DNA of 64,000 bases from Cryptomeria japonica. Lineage: Eukaryota; Streptophyta; Pinopsida; Cupressales; Cupressaceae. Both the position numbers and the translations under genes were made by a program. How positions within the stretch are numbered: the first letter of the stretch is position 1; the number at the start of each line of letters is the position of its first letter. The stretch covers positions 872,379,927 to 872,443,926 of the forward strand of contig NC_081409.1 of NCBI RefSeq assembly GCF_030272615.1, in the 5' to 3' direction. The notes beneath the pieces are model-generated. The model saw nothing but the letters and a program-made list of their open reading frames with translations. It had not been told where the DNA came from and made no database searches. Of this stretch, positions 20,640-32,808 are shown one piece after another.

Positions 20640-22900
20640 TTGAGAGCAATATTATCAATACAAGTTCATGGAAGAGGAGAAAAATGGAGGCATGCCTCTT
20701 ATGCATGTGAAATTATACCTTTTCTTATTTCATCTTGAGGGTGACGGGGTGGGGTGAGGGTAAGGGAGAAGGAATGCTTGAAACACATATAAAGTTTGCA
20801 CCTAGATTGATGTATGATCTTCCCTTCCTATAACTACACAAAACATCAAGAAAACTACCCCATGTATGCTCATATTTCAATCCCAATTAATTCCCTTAGT
20901 GTGAGTGAAGGTTAGAATTCTATAGGATGAAGAGAGGAATTGAAATTCATTCTCGGAAAACATCCACAGAGGCATAAAACAATCACTTAAAGTAAGTAAA
21001 CAAAAGAGAATGCATTCAGAAAATGAGGTAAAAGGCTTACACAGATTATGAGAACTAAAAGAAGGCAAGACAAGCTAATTTTATTGATGCAAGACAAAAC
21101 AATTTTAATAGTTGTAGAAAAACATGAATTCTTGTAAAAGAAAAAGAGAAGAAGATCCTAAAAAATAGGCTACAAATTTTCCTTTATAGTTTAGGCATAA
21201 CTCATATTTAACTACAATTTCAGAAACCCTATCCCTACTAAGGTTAGTTTACAAAATTGAGAAAATATTAAATCTGACAGATTGATCTAATGGCGCTTGT
21301 CTGAAAATATATTCCCTATCTGAGAAGAAGAAAAATCCCTATGTATGATGCTTCTTAATGGTGTTTGTAAGAGAAAAAGGTGTTCATTCTACATTGAACG
21401 GGCATGGGTATCATCTAAATCAACTTGCAAAGTCATGTCTGGATTTATGGCAGAGCTCTTCGACCTTCTGAATGTGGTTGGGAAGGATAAGATTTGATTT
21501 TGGTTGCCGATTGGGTTCGAAAATGGTTATAGAATGTCAAGTTAACAACCACCTCTGATAGCAAATTTGAATTTTAACGTCCTTCTGAGATTTGAATTTT
21601 GTCCATTCGATCCCTCTCCTCGTGCACACATGGATGCCTCTGATTATTCCATGAAGCCCTCTAAAGCGATCAACAAAATTTTAAAACGTGGCCATCGATC
21701 TAGCCCCTTAATGAAAATCAACAGCCGAGATCGTGCCATGGGGTGGGCTGGCCCCACCTTCTTTATCATAGTTTCGTAGGATTTGAAAATTCATTATTTT
21801 ATGACACTCCAAAACAACAAAAGGATTTCTCTTTTTCCTAGCCATAAAAACTCTTTTATATCTCGTCATTGCTAAACAACGATGAATTATCACTAAATTG
21901 CATGGTCAAGTGGCGGTTAGGGTTTAACCATCACGACCCTGCAATAAAGGTTTTCCCTTTGAACTGTGGGTCTTTTCTCTATTTTGCGGCCTGGGCCCCA
22001 CTTGAGGATTAGAACTCCACAAAATAGCAAAGCCAATTTATACTTAACCTTTTCATGGGGACATATGTTGTGTCTCACAGTTAACCTACAGTTCGCCATG
22101 ACACGGCCTTTCAGTAAGACGTGATTTCCATCCTGTCGGCCTTAGGAGGATTTGGCGAAACACACAAGTATCACCATTTCATGGGGGGAATAAACAAGAA
22201 GTCCCCCCATGCTGTGAAATGGAAAAAATGGAATAACCCCCACCTAATGGTAGCGGATAAAAGGGAATCGGTCCTGCCATGAGCTATGACCCTCCAGCTG
22301 GTAAACATAAGATATTTTGACTGCCAGAGCTGATTAACGGGTAGAAAGAAACTAAGGTCTGGAAAAGGTTTTAAGGTCAAATTCCTTATGGTTTAGCCCC
22401 TTTTAGAAGGTTTTTTTGCACGGTTTTTAGCTAGTAGATGTCTCAGATTAGATCATTGCGTGGCTAAAGGTGATATGAAAATAGTCAATGTTTCTGGCGA
22501 CTCAGAGGGGTGACAAGACTACTTGGGCATAAGACCACAGCTCTGAGTTAATTCATTATGCATAGAGTCAAATCATGAAAAATGGAGATAAACCTCATAT
22601 CAAATTTGACTTGGTTGTTAGAAATATTGAATAGCAGCAATTACTGAAAACTAAAATAGAACTTGTGCTACCAGCACTTAGGGAAGGGAAATGACTGAAA
22701 TGAAAAGACTTTGAGCCAAAACACTTAGAGGAATTAAAACCTAACTTATCCTACTCTAACAAATCAACCTTGAAACCTTCCAAAAAATCCATTAACTGAT
22801 TGGTTAAATTAGCTTCCTTGTCTGAATAAGGATGAATTACATGGTTCTGAAACAATGGCAAGAGCTAAAAGACAACCAAAAATACAATCAACTACTACAA
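20640..22900. other. Intergenic sequence with one strong hairpin
   Basis: No convincing gene is visible. Small frames (for example 21567-21779 and the minus-strand 22380-22171) have no recognisable motif. Around 21650-22300 the base composition is more balanced than in its surroundings. The one clear structure is the hairpin at 22174-22222. Confidence 0.4.
22174..22222. other. Hairpin with two-part stem
   Basis: ccatttca plus tggggga-type sequence (22174-22189) pairs with tccccca (22202-22209) and tgaaatgg (22215-22222). The stem has 16 paired positions, interrupted by a 5-base bulge on the 3' side, around a 12-base loop. It could be a small decayed inverted repeat; no role is assigned. Confidence 0.55.
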
Positions 22901-23131
22901 AATATCTTGTAAATCATAGGCAAGATCACATACCCCTAGATTTTTACCTAACATACTACTGGTTTGGAGTGCATATGTAAATTGGATGTGTTGTTCTATA
23001 GCTGTAACTTCATGCTTGGCCTCCATTCTATAAAAATACTTGATTAGGCATCCTCTTGAAATTCTTATCCTTGAACTCTCTATATTGGCTTCTTCTTGCT
23101 AAAATGTCCCCTCAATCATAATTTGACTATG

Positions 23132-24523
23132 CTAATAAAAAATTCTTTCTCCTAAAGGCACCAACCCTTTGAAATCAAGTTTGCAATAGAAAATATCTAT
23201 GATATTTGAGAACATATGTCCATCTAGATCATGATCAACCTTTTCGTGTATGATATGTTCTACCTCAATCTTATAGCTACTTTGTTGAATATCAAAGATA
23301 TCAAAAAAATTACCTTCATCAATCAACTCTGATCTTTTCTCTTGTTTGTTATCATCAACATTTTCTTGCAAGTCATCTTTTTTACTTTCCAAAACCTAAA
23401 TATCTTCATTTGTTTATTCTTGGATATGCACTTGTTATGGCGACAAAAGATGCACCTTTGAGATATTCTCTTCATGGCATTCAAAGGCTAATCCACTAGA
23501 AGGGGCCGACTTGGTGTCCAAATTTAAACAAAAACCTTCCAAGTCATCCCAAAAAGAATCCTTATGCAACTCTTCTTCACTTTTTAGTAAAATGGAACTG
23601 ATTTTGGTGTTGATGCAACTCCCTTGAAGAACTATAAAATTTGAAAAAAGAGTATACCTAGGGTCCTCCATGGATCCACAATCCTCATGCTCAATCAAAG
23701 GAAGGTGATCAGAAGAGATGACCAAGTCCTTCTTATTGCAATTTTTTTCTTGACTGGTGGTTTACAGCTGCAACTAATCATCCATAACATCTTCCTGTAG
23801 CAAATTTAATTTCTCCATGTTGTCCTCACTAGAAGTGGGCTAATTATTAAGATTAAGATGAGGATGATTACCTTCTTCCCTCCACATAATAGGTCCACCC
23901 TTAAAAAGGCAGATAGTATCACGAAAAGGCCTAGGTGGTGGGGACAATTGCAAAGGGAACTGAGGAGCTTGAATAATAGGTTATTGCACATCCATAGCTG
24001 GAGCTCCTCTAAAACTTTGAATTTTGAATTTAGGGCTCTTAGGGAAAGAAATCTCTTCCTCTATAGGCTCAATCAGAAAATAAGAAGGAGGTTGATTTTC
24101 TTGAATGGGCTCATCATACGGATGTATTTTCTCAAGAATGTGCTCTTGTTGTTGTTGTTGAGCTTGGTAAAATAACTCTTCCTACTACAATTCCCACTAT
24201 TGTTGGTGGATCTCATCTATCTATTTTCTAAAATCTAGCATCTACTAGCCCCAACCTAGCATCATATTTTTCATCTCTATATTCATCTCAGTGATGATAG
24301 TGTTTTCATCACTTTGGGGCTGATTAGGCTGCCAAAAAGGTTGAGCAAGGGTGGGTGGGTGGTAAACATTAGGAAAATACCCACCTGCTGCTAGAGAAAG
24401 GTTGTTTCTGGGGTTGAAACTACAAATAGTCCTAGTTTGGTCTTGTTGGTAAGGAGAGGGAGAATGACTTGCATTCTCATAGAATGAGGGTGAATAGAAA
24501 TTACACCCATGATATGAACTCAT
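23132..24523 (-). pseudogene. Gag-like minus-strand reading region (broken, unrecognised)
   Basis: The frame at 24523-24245 starts MSSYHGCNFYSPSFYENASH and is rich in Pro, Gln, Asn and Tyr. Downstream, after shifts, come a Gln run followed by EHILEKIHPYDEPIQENQ (about 24160-24100), ISSDHLPLIEHEDCGSMEDP (23720-23660) and an acidic tail, ESKKDDLQENVDDNKQEKRS (23390-23330). Low complexity with successive acidic segments recalls the linker parts of plant gypsy Gag proteins, but no zinc finger or protease is seen. Its family is unknown to me. Confidence 0.4.
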
Positions 24524-24699
24524 TATTGAAGCATTTGAAAGAAATGGATCTTTTTAAATAAAAAATGCTTAAAAGGGCAAATGAATTTGCCCACCAAGAT
24601 ACAAACAAAATACCATGGACTCACCCAATGACTATAGAGTAGCTAGGCACTTGAAATATGTTGCCTCCAAAGGATTGATAACTAAAGAACACACCAAAT

Positions 24700-25199
24700 N
24701 NNNNNNNNNNNNNNNNNNNNNNNNNNNNNNNNNNNNNNNNNNNNNNNNNNNNNNNNNNNNNNNNNNNNNNNNNNNNNNNNNNNNNNNNNNNNNNNNNNNN
24801 NNNNNNNNNNNNNNNNNNNNNNNNNNNNNNNNNNNNNNNNNNNNNNNNNNNNNNNNNNNNNNNNNNNNNNNNNNNNNNNNNNNNNNNNNNNNNNNNNNNN
24901 NNNNNNNNNNNNNNNNNNNNNNNNNNNNNNNNNNNNNNNNNNNNNNNNNNNNNNNNNNNNNNNNNNNNNNNNNNNNNNNNNNNNNNNNNNNNNNNNNNNN
25001 NNNNNNNNNNNNNNNNNNNNNNNNNNNNNNNNNNNNNNNNNNNNNNNNNNNNNNNNNNNNNNNNNNNNNNNNNNNNNNNNNNNNNNNNNNNNNNNNNNNN
25101 NNNNNNNNNNNNNNNNNNNNNNNNNNNNNNNNNNNNNNNNNNNNNNNNNNNNNNNNNNNNNNNNNNNNNNNNNNNNNNNNNNNNNNNNNNNNNNNNNNN
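24700..25199. other. Assembly gap (500 N)
   Basis: Exactly 500 undetermined bases, the conventional placeholder for a gap of unknown size. Two possible coding pieces touch its edges, so a gene or element could be hidden here. Confidence 0.99.
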
Positions 25200-25201
25200 C
25201 C

Positions 25202-25531
25202 TTGGGAAATGCCATTCTAGAGTTGGATTCTGATTGTTGGGTAAGCACCCTCCACATCTATTTTAACCACACCAACGACATCTCCTCTGAATTGGGGGAG
25301 TCAGACACCGAAGATGAGGAAATTGCCCAAAAAAGGGCAGCACAGGAAAGGAGGAATAACTTCATCCAAGAGGCGTGGGAGGTGTATAGGGTGGGGGTGA
25401 GGAATGGGAATCTGGATCCCTTCCGCAGACTATTGAACTCCGATGATAACTGGCTCTCGGCACCAGCCGTTGTCAAAGTAATGGAGATTGGAGAGAACAT
25501 GGGTGTCATACTCCAATACATTGGGAGTTAG
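25202..25531 (+). CDS. Hypothetical protein fragment next to the gap
   Basis: The frame is open at the gap edge and runs 109 codons to TAG at 25529-25531, so its true start may lie in the gap. It has an acidic segment ELGESDTEDEEIAQKRAAQE, then NFIQEAWEVYRVGVRNGNLD and MEIGENMGVILQYIGS. It is intact, unlike most frames here, but matches nothing I recognise. It could be the last exon of a gene or the end of an element ORF. Confidence 0.4.
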   Translation: MGNAILELDSDCWVSTLHIYFNHTNDISSELGESDTEDEEIAQKRAAQERRNNFIQEAWEVYRVGVRNGNLDPFRRLLNSDDNWLSAPAVVKVMEIGENMGVILQYIGS

Positions 25532-26010
25532 TTTTGCTGTTTATCTACAATTTCCTGTTTTGCATATGTCACTTGCTACACTTCTATGACCCTATTGCAG
25601 ACAATAGGATTAGTTTTGTAAAATTAGCAATAGCACTATTTTAGGTAGTTACCAGATAAGTTATAAAACATCTTGTCATGGTAAATAGGAGAAAGTGTCA
25701 CCATTGTAGGTGCATGGAGCACCTTCGATGGTCATTTTGTAGCCAATATTTTTATGTTTAAAGATGTCATTTTCATCTACATGTACTGATGAGGGATGGC
25801 TGGTGGATATTACAATTTGTAAAGAACCAATGCTTCTTACACACTACTGCCAATTTTTTAACACAATGTTTGTTAAGTATTGATGTATTCAAATACAAAT
25901 TTTCTATCACATGAAGTATTGATCTATAGTTGTTAGTTTTTCCTTTTCTATACTTTAATATTGCTTCAATCTCTCTGTTAGCTTCAAACTGTTATTACAA
26001 AATCATTTGC
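25532..26010. other. AT-rich spacer before the foldback region
   Basis: No gene, repeat or structure is supported here. Base composition changes sharply at about 26010, where the repeat-rich, GC-richer region starts. Confidence 0.5.
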
Positions 26011-26365
26011 AATAAACAACTGCGATTGACTAACCTGTCGCTACCACACCGCATGAAAGGTCTGTTTTGGAGCCAGAATAGCTATAGCCCTAAAGGATTA
26101 CTACATCGGTATAACTTTCACCGATATCCCTGCAGGCGGTTTTATCTTAATCGTGGGCCAGAGTTGCATTTTTCTAATCCTCCCGATCTCCCCATGACTA
26201 ACACGCGTGTTAGTAGTCCATTTTACACCGTCCAATGGGCATTTCGTACCGTGTCTTAGCGACAGGTTAGTCAATCGCAACCACGCGTTACCGACAGGTT
26301 AGACAATAGCAGAATGTTGGTCCCAATATGGACGGTGTAAAACAAACTACTAACACACGTACATA

Positions 26366-26880
26366 GCCCTATCGGGACTCGACATGGCATAAAATTGCTT
26401 CTTCTGATGTCCCGATGAGTCGTAATGCATGTTTACTTAACTGATATAGTTTACATCGATATCCCCGCAGGTGCTTTTATCTTCATCGAGGGTCGGAATA
26501 GCCTTTTTCTATTCCTCCCGAAGTCCCTATATGTCTCCAATGCACTTTTATGCTTAATGCTTCAGAGTTTGTTTTATCGGTATAGGTAATACCGATGGTT
26601 CTACCTTCCCCATTCTCCATGTCATCAGGGATGGATATAACTATTTTTGCACTATCCCGATATGGTCTTTTTCTCCGATATGGCCGTTTTTTTTAAAAAT
26701 GCAGGACTAGTCTGATATGCCGGGCCCACCATCCTTTCACTGCTTCGCAAAAGATAAACTCCATGCTATTTCGCCCAACTAAATAATGCAGACTTTCAGA
26801 TCCTTTTCAAGATGCACCTTCTTTACTTTCCACGTCATCCTCATGCTGGGCCCACTTCCCTTTCGTTGCTTCGCGATAGG
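26366..26880 (+). repeat. Left-arm direct repeat unit, copy 1
   Basis: It starts agccctatcgggactcgaca and contains tgcttttatcttcatcg, tgcacttttatgcttaatgc and ccacgtcatcctcatgctgg in order. The same order recurs at 27139-27655 with a period of about 773 bases. The unit's first 350 bases also occur inverted in the right arm. Confidence 0.8.
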
Positions 26881-27138
26881 TTAGTCAATCACAACCACTA
26901 ACTGTAGAATCGACGGTGTAAAACGCGCGACTAACATGTGTGTTACTCATTACTGACTGGGTATCAGTATAGCAGACCGAGACCGCTCCCGATAGCCGAA
27001 ACATAGACCGATATGTCCCATCGGGTATCGGCATAGTTCAATTTATGTCCCTCCAATGCCCCAATGAGTCCGCATAAATCACATCAAGTATCGGCATAAA
27101 TCACCCCGAAGAACCCTTAGCCACTCTCCATCTTCCTT
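26838..27138 (+). repeat. Left outer inverted segment
   Basis: Runs from ctgggcccacttcccttt to the next repeat unit. It matches, inverted, 35545-35852. Shared text includes agaccgagaccgctcccgat and tgtcccatcgggtatc on this strand. It includes one MITE-arm sequence (about 26876-26950) near its outer end. Confidence 0.8.
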
Positions 27139-27655
27139 AATAGTCCTATCGGGACTCGGCATAGCAAAAAATTGCTTCTTCCGATGAGTCCTAATGCATG
27201 TTTACTTTATCGGTATAATTTACACTGATATCCCTGCAGGTGCTTTTATCTTCATCGGGGGTCGGAATAGCCTTTTTCTATTCCTCCCGAAATCCTGATA
27301 TGTCTCCGATGCACTTTTATGCTTAATGCTTCAGAGTTTGTTTTATCGGTATAGGTAATACCGACGCTTCCACCTTCCCCATTCTCCATGTCATCGGGGA
27401 TTGATATAACTATTTTTGCACTATCCCGATATGGTCTTTTTCTCCGATATGGCCATTTAAAAAAAAAAAAAGGACTACTCTGATATGCTCGGCCCACCAT
27501 CCTTTTGCTGCTTCGCAAAAGATAAACTCCACGCTATTTCACCCAATGAAATAACGCAGACCGTCGGATCCTTTTCAAGATGCACCTTCTTTACTTTCCA
27601 CGTCATCCTCACGCTGGGCCCACTTCCCTTTCGCTGCTTCGCAAAAGATAAACTC
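27139..27655 (+). repeat. Left-arm direct repeat unit, copy 2
   Basis: Second copy of the unit at 26366-26880, with only scattered differences and an A-run near 27459-27472. It is the copy that pairs, inverted, with the right-arm tandem units. Confidence 0.8.
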
Positions 27656-28298
27656 CGACCATCTTTCCTTTACGAAACAACGCGGGCCATTCGATCAACC
27701 GGAAGATATTGTCCGTTCATATATTGAGATCATCGGAGTATCGGAGGGACAAAATTAAACTATGCCCACACCAAATGACTCAAGTAAAAAGAAACCAAAG
27801 GTGAATGCATCAGAGAAAGCTATGCCGATGGAGCGTTAAAACAAAAGGCAAGGAGGAGACTGAAGTGATGCCCATCGCGATGAAACGAACCATCGGGATA
27901 AAAGAAAAAATAGGTTTTCCGAGACCCGATAAGTGGGTTGGGGTAGTTTGTTCTGATCAGAAAGCAAAAAGTGGTAAAGTAATAATGGAAAACCGGTGGC
28001 AAACATTTGAATCATCGGGAGGAGTGTCGCCGATTAGCCATTGGTTTTCATCATGAGAAGAATTGACCGTGACAACATAGTTTCCATTAAATGCAGAAAT
28101 TGAGTACATTCGTTGCCGCACGAAGCAAATCTGCCAAATATTGCAATAATCAATTACAAAGATTGCAAGCAAATCTGTCCCAAATAGCCGGTATTGCAGA
28201 GGGAGCAGCATTTCTCACGAAGTAATTGCAGAAAGATAGTAAGTGCTTACTGAGAAAATTTATGAGTTACTGACTACAGAGTGAAATAATTTGCAGAA
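27656..28298 (+). other. Sequence between left arm and frame A
   Basis: An ATG near 27760 opens a 25-codon frame with a basic stretch SSKKKPKVNASEKA before a TAA. It could be an upstream exon or a chance frame. The remainder (27860-28290) has no clear coding signal. This interval would hold the promoter or 5' leader of frame A, but no TATA box is evident. Confidence 0.3.
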
Positions 28299-31279
28299 AT
28301 GGAGGGGTCAAGCTCAAAAGGGAAGTGAAAAGCTGTCAAAGTATTGAGTACCGCAACAAAGAAATCGGGTAGAAAGCTGAATCAAGACATGATAGACCAA
28401 ATGGGATCTCCAGGAGCTAGGTCACATAGAGCTACGACAAATTTTCCTATCCACGAGTAGTTAGAGGACAAATACAGAGGGATTGGGGATATATTCACCA
28501 CAGTGCGAGGGCACGAGTTGTTACTTTTCCATTACTTCCGCAGGGATAACCCCACGACAATTTCAAACCCATGGAAAATGGGTCTCAGTAAACTTGTAGT
28601 ACCCAATGTGTTTGTGAACATTCATTTGTTGAAGCTTTTAGTAAGAAATTATAATGCAAACAAGCGATGCATTATGTTGCCTGATGGGACTTCTCTAGTG
28701 CATTTTGCAAAGGCTACAATTCAGGAAGTTTTTGCAGTAGATTTGGAGGCGGAATTGCCTTTGTCTTTTGTAGATTTGGAAGAAGAGTACAGGAAGATGG
28801 ACAGTACATACTAGGGCTGGAACCTCGCTGTCCATAAAGCAGAGAAGGGGAGGCTAACAGACGAAGAAGGTCCTCCATATGACATGACTTTTTTTAAGAA
28901 GTATCTACAATGTACATATATGGCTTGTGGCCAGGTGGGAGGAGTTGAAGCTCCTGATGTGACAAATATTGGACCACTTGTTCTAGCAGCAGAAGTGCAG
29001 AGGCATGAGCCTAGGGCATTTGACTTTGCTTCTTACCTGGTAGATAGATTGCATGAAAGTTTCTTAAACCTGAAAGACAATCCAGACAAATATTTCAAGC
29101 ACTACTCACTGTTAATGCACATCATTTTATTTTATGGGAGACTTAGAGGGTTATGGCCGGAAGAATTGAATGTGAATACAATTGGGAAAGATGGAAAGGA
29201 GCAACCAGTGCAATTATGGGTTTCCCTTTGGGATTACAGGTTTGATAGTTCTCATTACCTCAAATTTGAGGAGTTCTTTGTGAAACCACTTTTCTTGGTC
29301 TTTGGTGAGCCTCGACAAGGATCATTTTCGGAGGAGGTTAAGAAGTTTCTTAAGGCTCACGAGTGCCAAAATCCAAAGGTCAATCACAATTGGGGCTATT
29401 GGTACTCGTGCCAAAACTTCACTTTTGTTTGATGCTATGGATTTGAGGGTTATCCATATGTTCTCCCTAAGCCTGCACCAAACAGGATTGCCTTCTTGGA
29501 AATTGTAAGGTAGTTAAGTGTGTCTAATGCCAAACATTTCGGAGGAGCACACAAGCAAGCTTTCCTCCCTAGCACACTTCACTTTCAGGATTTTAAAATT
29601 GTATCAACTAGGGCATACGAGGCCATTGATAGGAAGTTGGTGGATGAATACAATTTGTTTCGGCACGTATCTAGAGCACACTATGATCTTGAGGGTTACA
29701 TCCATTCAAGCAGGAAAATATAGGATTTGGGAGACTACCTCCATGAGGAGGATGAATTTGAAGACATGTGCAAGAATAAGGAGGTGGAAGAACTTGCAGG
29801 AGTTATGGAGACCTTGGAGAAGAAGCTAGAGGAAAGAAGGCATAGACTAGAAAACATGGAGGGAGAACTAGCCCAAAGTGATTCAGGGGAAAATGAAGTA
29901 GTCTCCAAGCTCCATGCCTCTGAGAAGGAGAAGGATTCAGAGGTAGAAGATAGGCTTATTATTGCTCTAAATGCAGAGACAGATGAAAGAATGGCAGAAC
30001 ATGTTTCTTTTGTATCTGATGATCACTTCATAAAGTCTAAGGAATTCAAATCATTCCTGTACCACTTCAAGGGTAAGAAATTGAGGGAAGCAGTGCCAAA
30101 TGTGACCCCTGATAATGAAGCAGAAATGATGATGAGGTTGAAGGAAGACATTGACAGAGAAATTGAGACTATGACCCCGCAAAAGGGTAGGCAATTGCTA
30201 GTAGACACAGGAATAATTGTGTTTCCAGGATGGGACCTGAGTGCTTCATTTATTTTTGATTCTTTGTTACATTTAGATAATAAGGATATGAAGTTAAACA
30301 TCCAAGGAGTGCAAGATATTTTTATTGGATCAAGATATGATCCAAAGAAGGAAGAAATGTTATTGTGGGCCTTATATCCTCCTAATAAGAGGCCAAAAAT
30401 CATTGATGTAGATAAAAATTTTGGTCACATGATGACCTTGAAGGTTGGAGAAGTAGATCCTATAGTCACAGCTGACATGGGTATCAATATTTCAAAGTTT
30501 AATAAGGCCCAAATGAAACAAAAGATAGAAGAGAATAATAAGTATAAGGCTTTGTATGAAGAGACCCTTAAGAGGAGTGGGCACCCTGTTCCCCAAATTA
30601 TAGATTCAGGAGGCGAATGGAAGAAAAAATTTAAAAAGCTATCTTATGAACATAACAAGTTGAAAAAATAGATGAAGAGTGTTAGGGCCGATATGGCTTG
30701 CGTGTTGCTAAGTAGGAGGTATGATAATATGGAGAAAGCATTGAACAAATTCTGGGGTGAATATAAGAGGAACATGGACAATATGATTTCACACACCAGA
30801 ATTCGAGATAGACTCGACATGATGTTACAGGATGCAACGATGAAAGAGAAAGAAAAAAAGAAGCTGCAGGGTCTACTTGTTACACATGAGGGAGTTATAG
30901 AGGCATTGAAGTCTGAATTTGATGAATGCAACAGATTGTTGAGCATGGGGTTCCCAATCTGGTAGATGATGCAGGTGTGATCAAAGACAAAACCGTATGG
31001 ATCACTGAGTGCAAGTCTATGCTTAATGTAGCCCAAGCCATCGCTAGAGCAGATGTCCTTGACATGAATGACATGGTCGATCAATTGGAAAATTTTTATG
31101 CGATTGAGATTGCAGCCAAGGATGCCATCTTCAACGCTACAACATATAAGGATCCGGCCTACTTGGGGCATATTAAAAAATGTGGAGCTAGATCAAAAGT
31201 CCTAGTGTGGTGTTTGACTTTATGTAATGTAATTGATATCTTGGTTAGGTGTTTTAATTTCTGTTCACATAGTTGTTAA
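28299..31279 (+). pseudogene. Frame A: ~990-codon unknown protein gene inside the inverted arms
   Basis: A frame starts at ATG 28299 (MEGSSSKGK) and stays in one phase to about 30950, broken only by stops at 28326 (TGA), 28458, 28812 (TAG), 29430 (TGA), 29511, 29721 and 30669 (TAG). One shift near 30945 leads into 30926-31279, which continues the protein. The N-terminal half looks globular, with hydrophobic text such as YKHYSLLMHIILFYGRL-like residues near codon 270. A Glu/Lys-rich coiled coil covers about codons 485-535, followed by a second folded part (GRQLLVDTGIIVFPGWDLSA near codon 630) and another Lys-rich helix near codons 840-880. No transposase, RT or nuclease motif is recognised. 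It reads inward from the left arm. It may be the main protein of the element or a captured gene. Confidence 0.6.
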
Positions 31280-32808
31280 GATAATGAAAGGGTGTGTCCT
31301 TTCATTCCTATCTTTCAGCATTTGTATTTGTATTGAGTCATCTTGCATAACAAAGGGAGTTTTTTTTTCTGGTATTTTGGAACATCATTACTGTAAAGAC
31401 TGAAAGTCATATGTATTATTAAATTTTATAGGAAGCAGAAGTGTCATTTTGTGTAAGCAAATTGCAATGAAGTATCTCCAAGTGGGTAGCTTCTGTGTAC
31501 TGTCATTTCTTAGACATTAATATACAAGATTCACTATTTCTATTTCAAATGTACTGATTACTTTCTTTGTTGATGATACATGATTTTTCCTCTTCATAAA
31601 TCTGTTTAAGAATATGCTGTAATGTTAATCACATTCCGTTACATTAAATGTGAGATTGGGTTCTTATTGTTTATGTGAGACATACTGAACCATTATATTG
31701 ATTATTCATATTGTCTCTTGAGTTGATAATGTTATTTGTCCACAAAGTATCATTATATTCTGAGATAGAGGCACTACTCTGTTGTTAATTCTTTGAGATC
31801 CTGATTTAATATGCATTAGCTCCTTGACAGATAAGTATTATTCTGAAACTTGGGTGTAGTGGAGTCTAAAGTGCAGAGGGAATTGGTCTTCGACCATCCC
31901 TGTTCGTTGCCCAAGACCGATCGCACTACTTCATGGTTAGGAAACTATTTACCATTTTATATGCATTTTCCACATTTTGAGTTGATGATCCATATTTTGG
32001 ATTAGTTGTTTGAATAATGGAATACTAAGAGCTCCACATGTGTGTTTGATAGTCATTTCAAGGATGATTGTCCCCTAGGTTGCTACTTTTGTCAAATCTG
32101 GCCTATGAGCCCTTGTAAGCCCAAAAAAGCATAAATTTGCATTACGATCAAAAATGACTTCTAAAGCCTCATTAGGCATTTAGGCATATCAATTTGATGT
32201 TAGGAAGTCATGCTAGGAGGTTCAGTATAAGTAAAAATGCATAAAAGGCAAAAATGCACATTTGACCAAAAGTTGTCATTGTTGCTTGACAACTTTTTGC
32301 AACTTTTTGAGAAACTTTGCATTTTTTTAGCAAATCGGTGGTTGGGCAACTGATGAAGTATTGGTTATGACCAAAATGGCATATAAAATGCTTTGAGAAT
32401 GACCAAAATGACCAGAATAGAAACTCAATTGTCCTACAAGAATTTAATTGTATTTGTAGTCATATATATTGAAATGCTTGACTTTGATGTTATACAACAA
32501 TTTCATGCACATACAATAAAAAACATTTGTTTTTCCACCATATATAATAAAATGTTAACAACAATTTCAAAACAGAGAAGATAAGAGTACTAGTTGGTGT
32601 CAACAAAGTTTTTATTTGTCTGGTAAAGCTATATTTTATATTAATTATGAAAATGTTTAAATTCTGCAAGATAAACCTCGACGGCTAGCCGACTAGACCA
32701 TCAAAGTCGGTGGACGGTATACATAATGGTCCATACATAACACATTCATAAACATTTAAAAAAAAAAACACAGTCCTTGCTTCAAAAAGGGTTGTAAATG
32801 CCATCTCG
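31280..32808. other. AT-rich centre of the foldback between frames A and B
   Basis: No coding frame is supported. It should hold the 3' ends of both convergent frames. A hairpin at 32268-32297 pairs aaaagttgtca with tgacaactttt around an 8-base loop. Related gttg/caac words follow to about 32320. Confidence 0.45.
32268..32297. other. Perfect 11-bp hairpin
   Basis: aaaagttgtca at 32268-32278 and tgacaactttt at 32287-32297 are exact complements. It lies between the convergent frames A and B, where a transcript end would be expected; a terminator role is speculation. Confidence 0.5.

Noticed and set aside
27252-27518. Minus-strand 88-codon frame in the left arm
   Set aside because: It lies in repeated arm DNA; the inverted right-arm units do not keep it as a stable frame.
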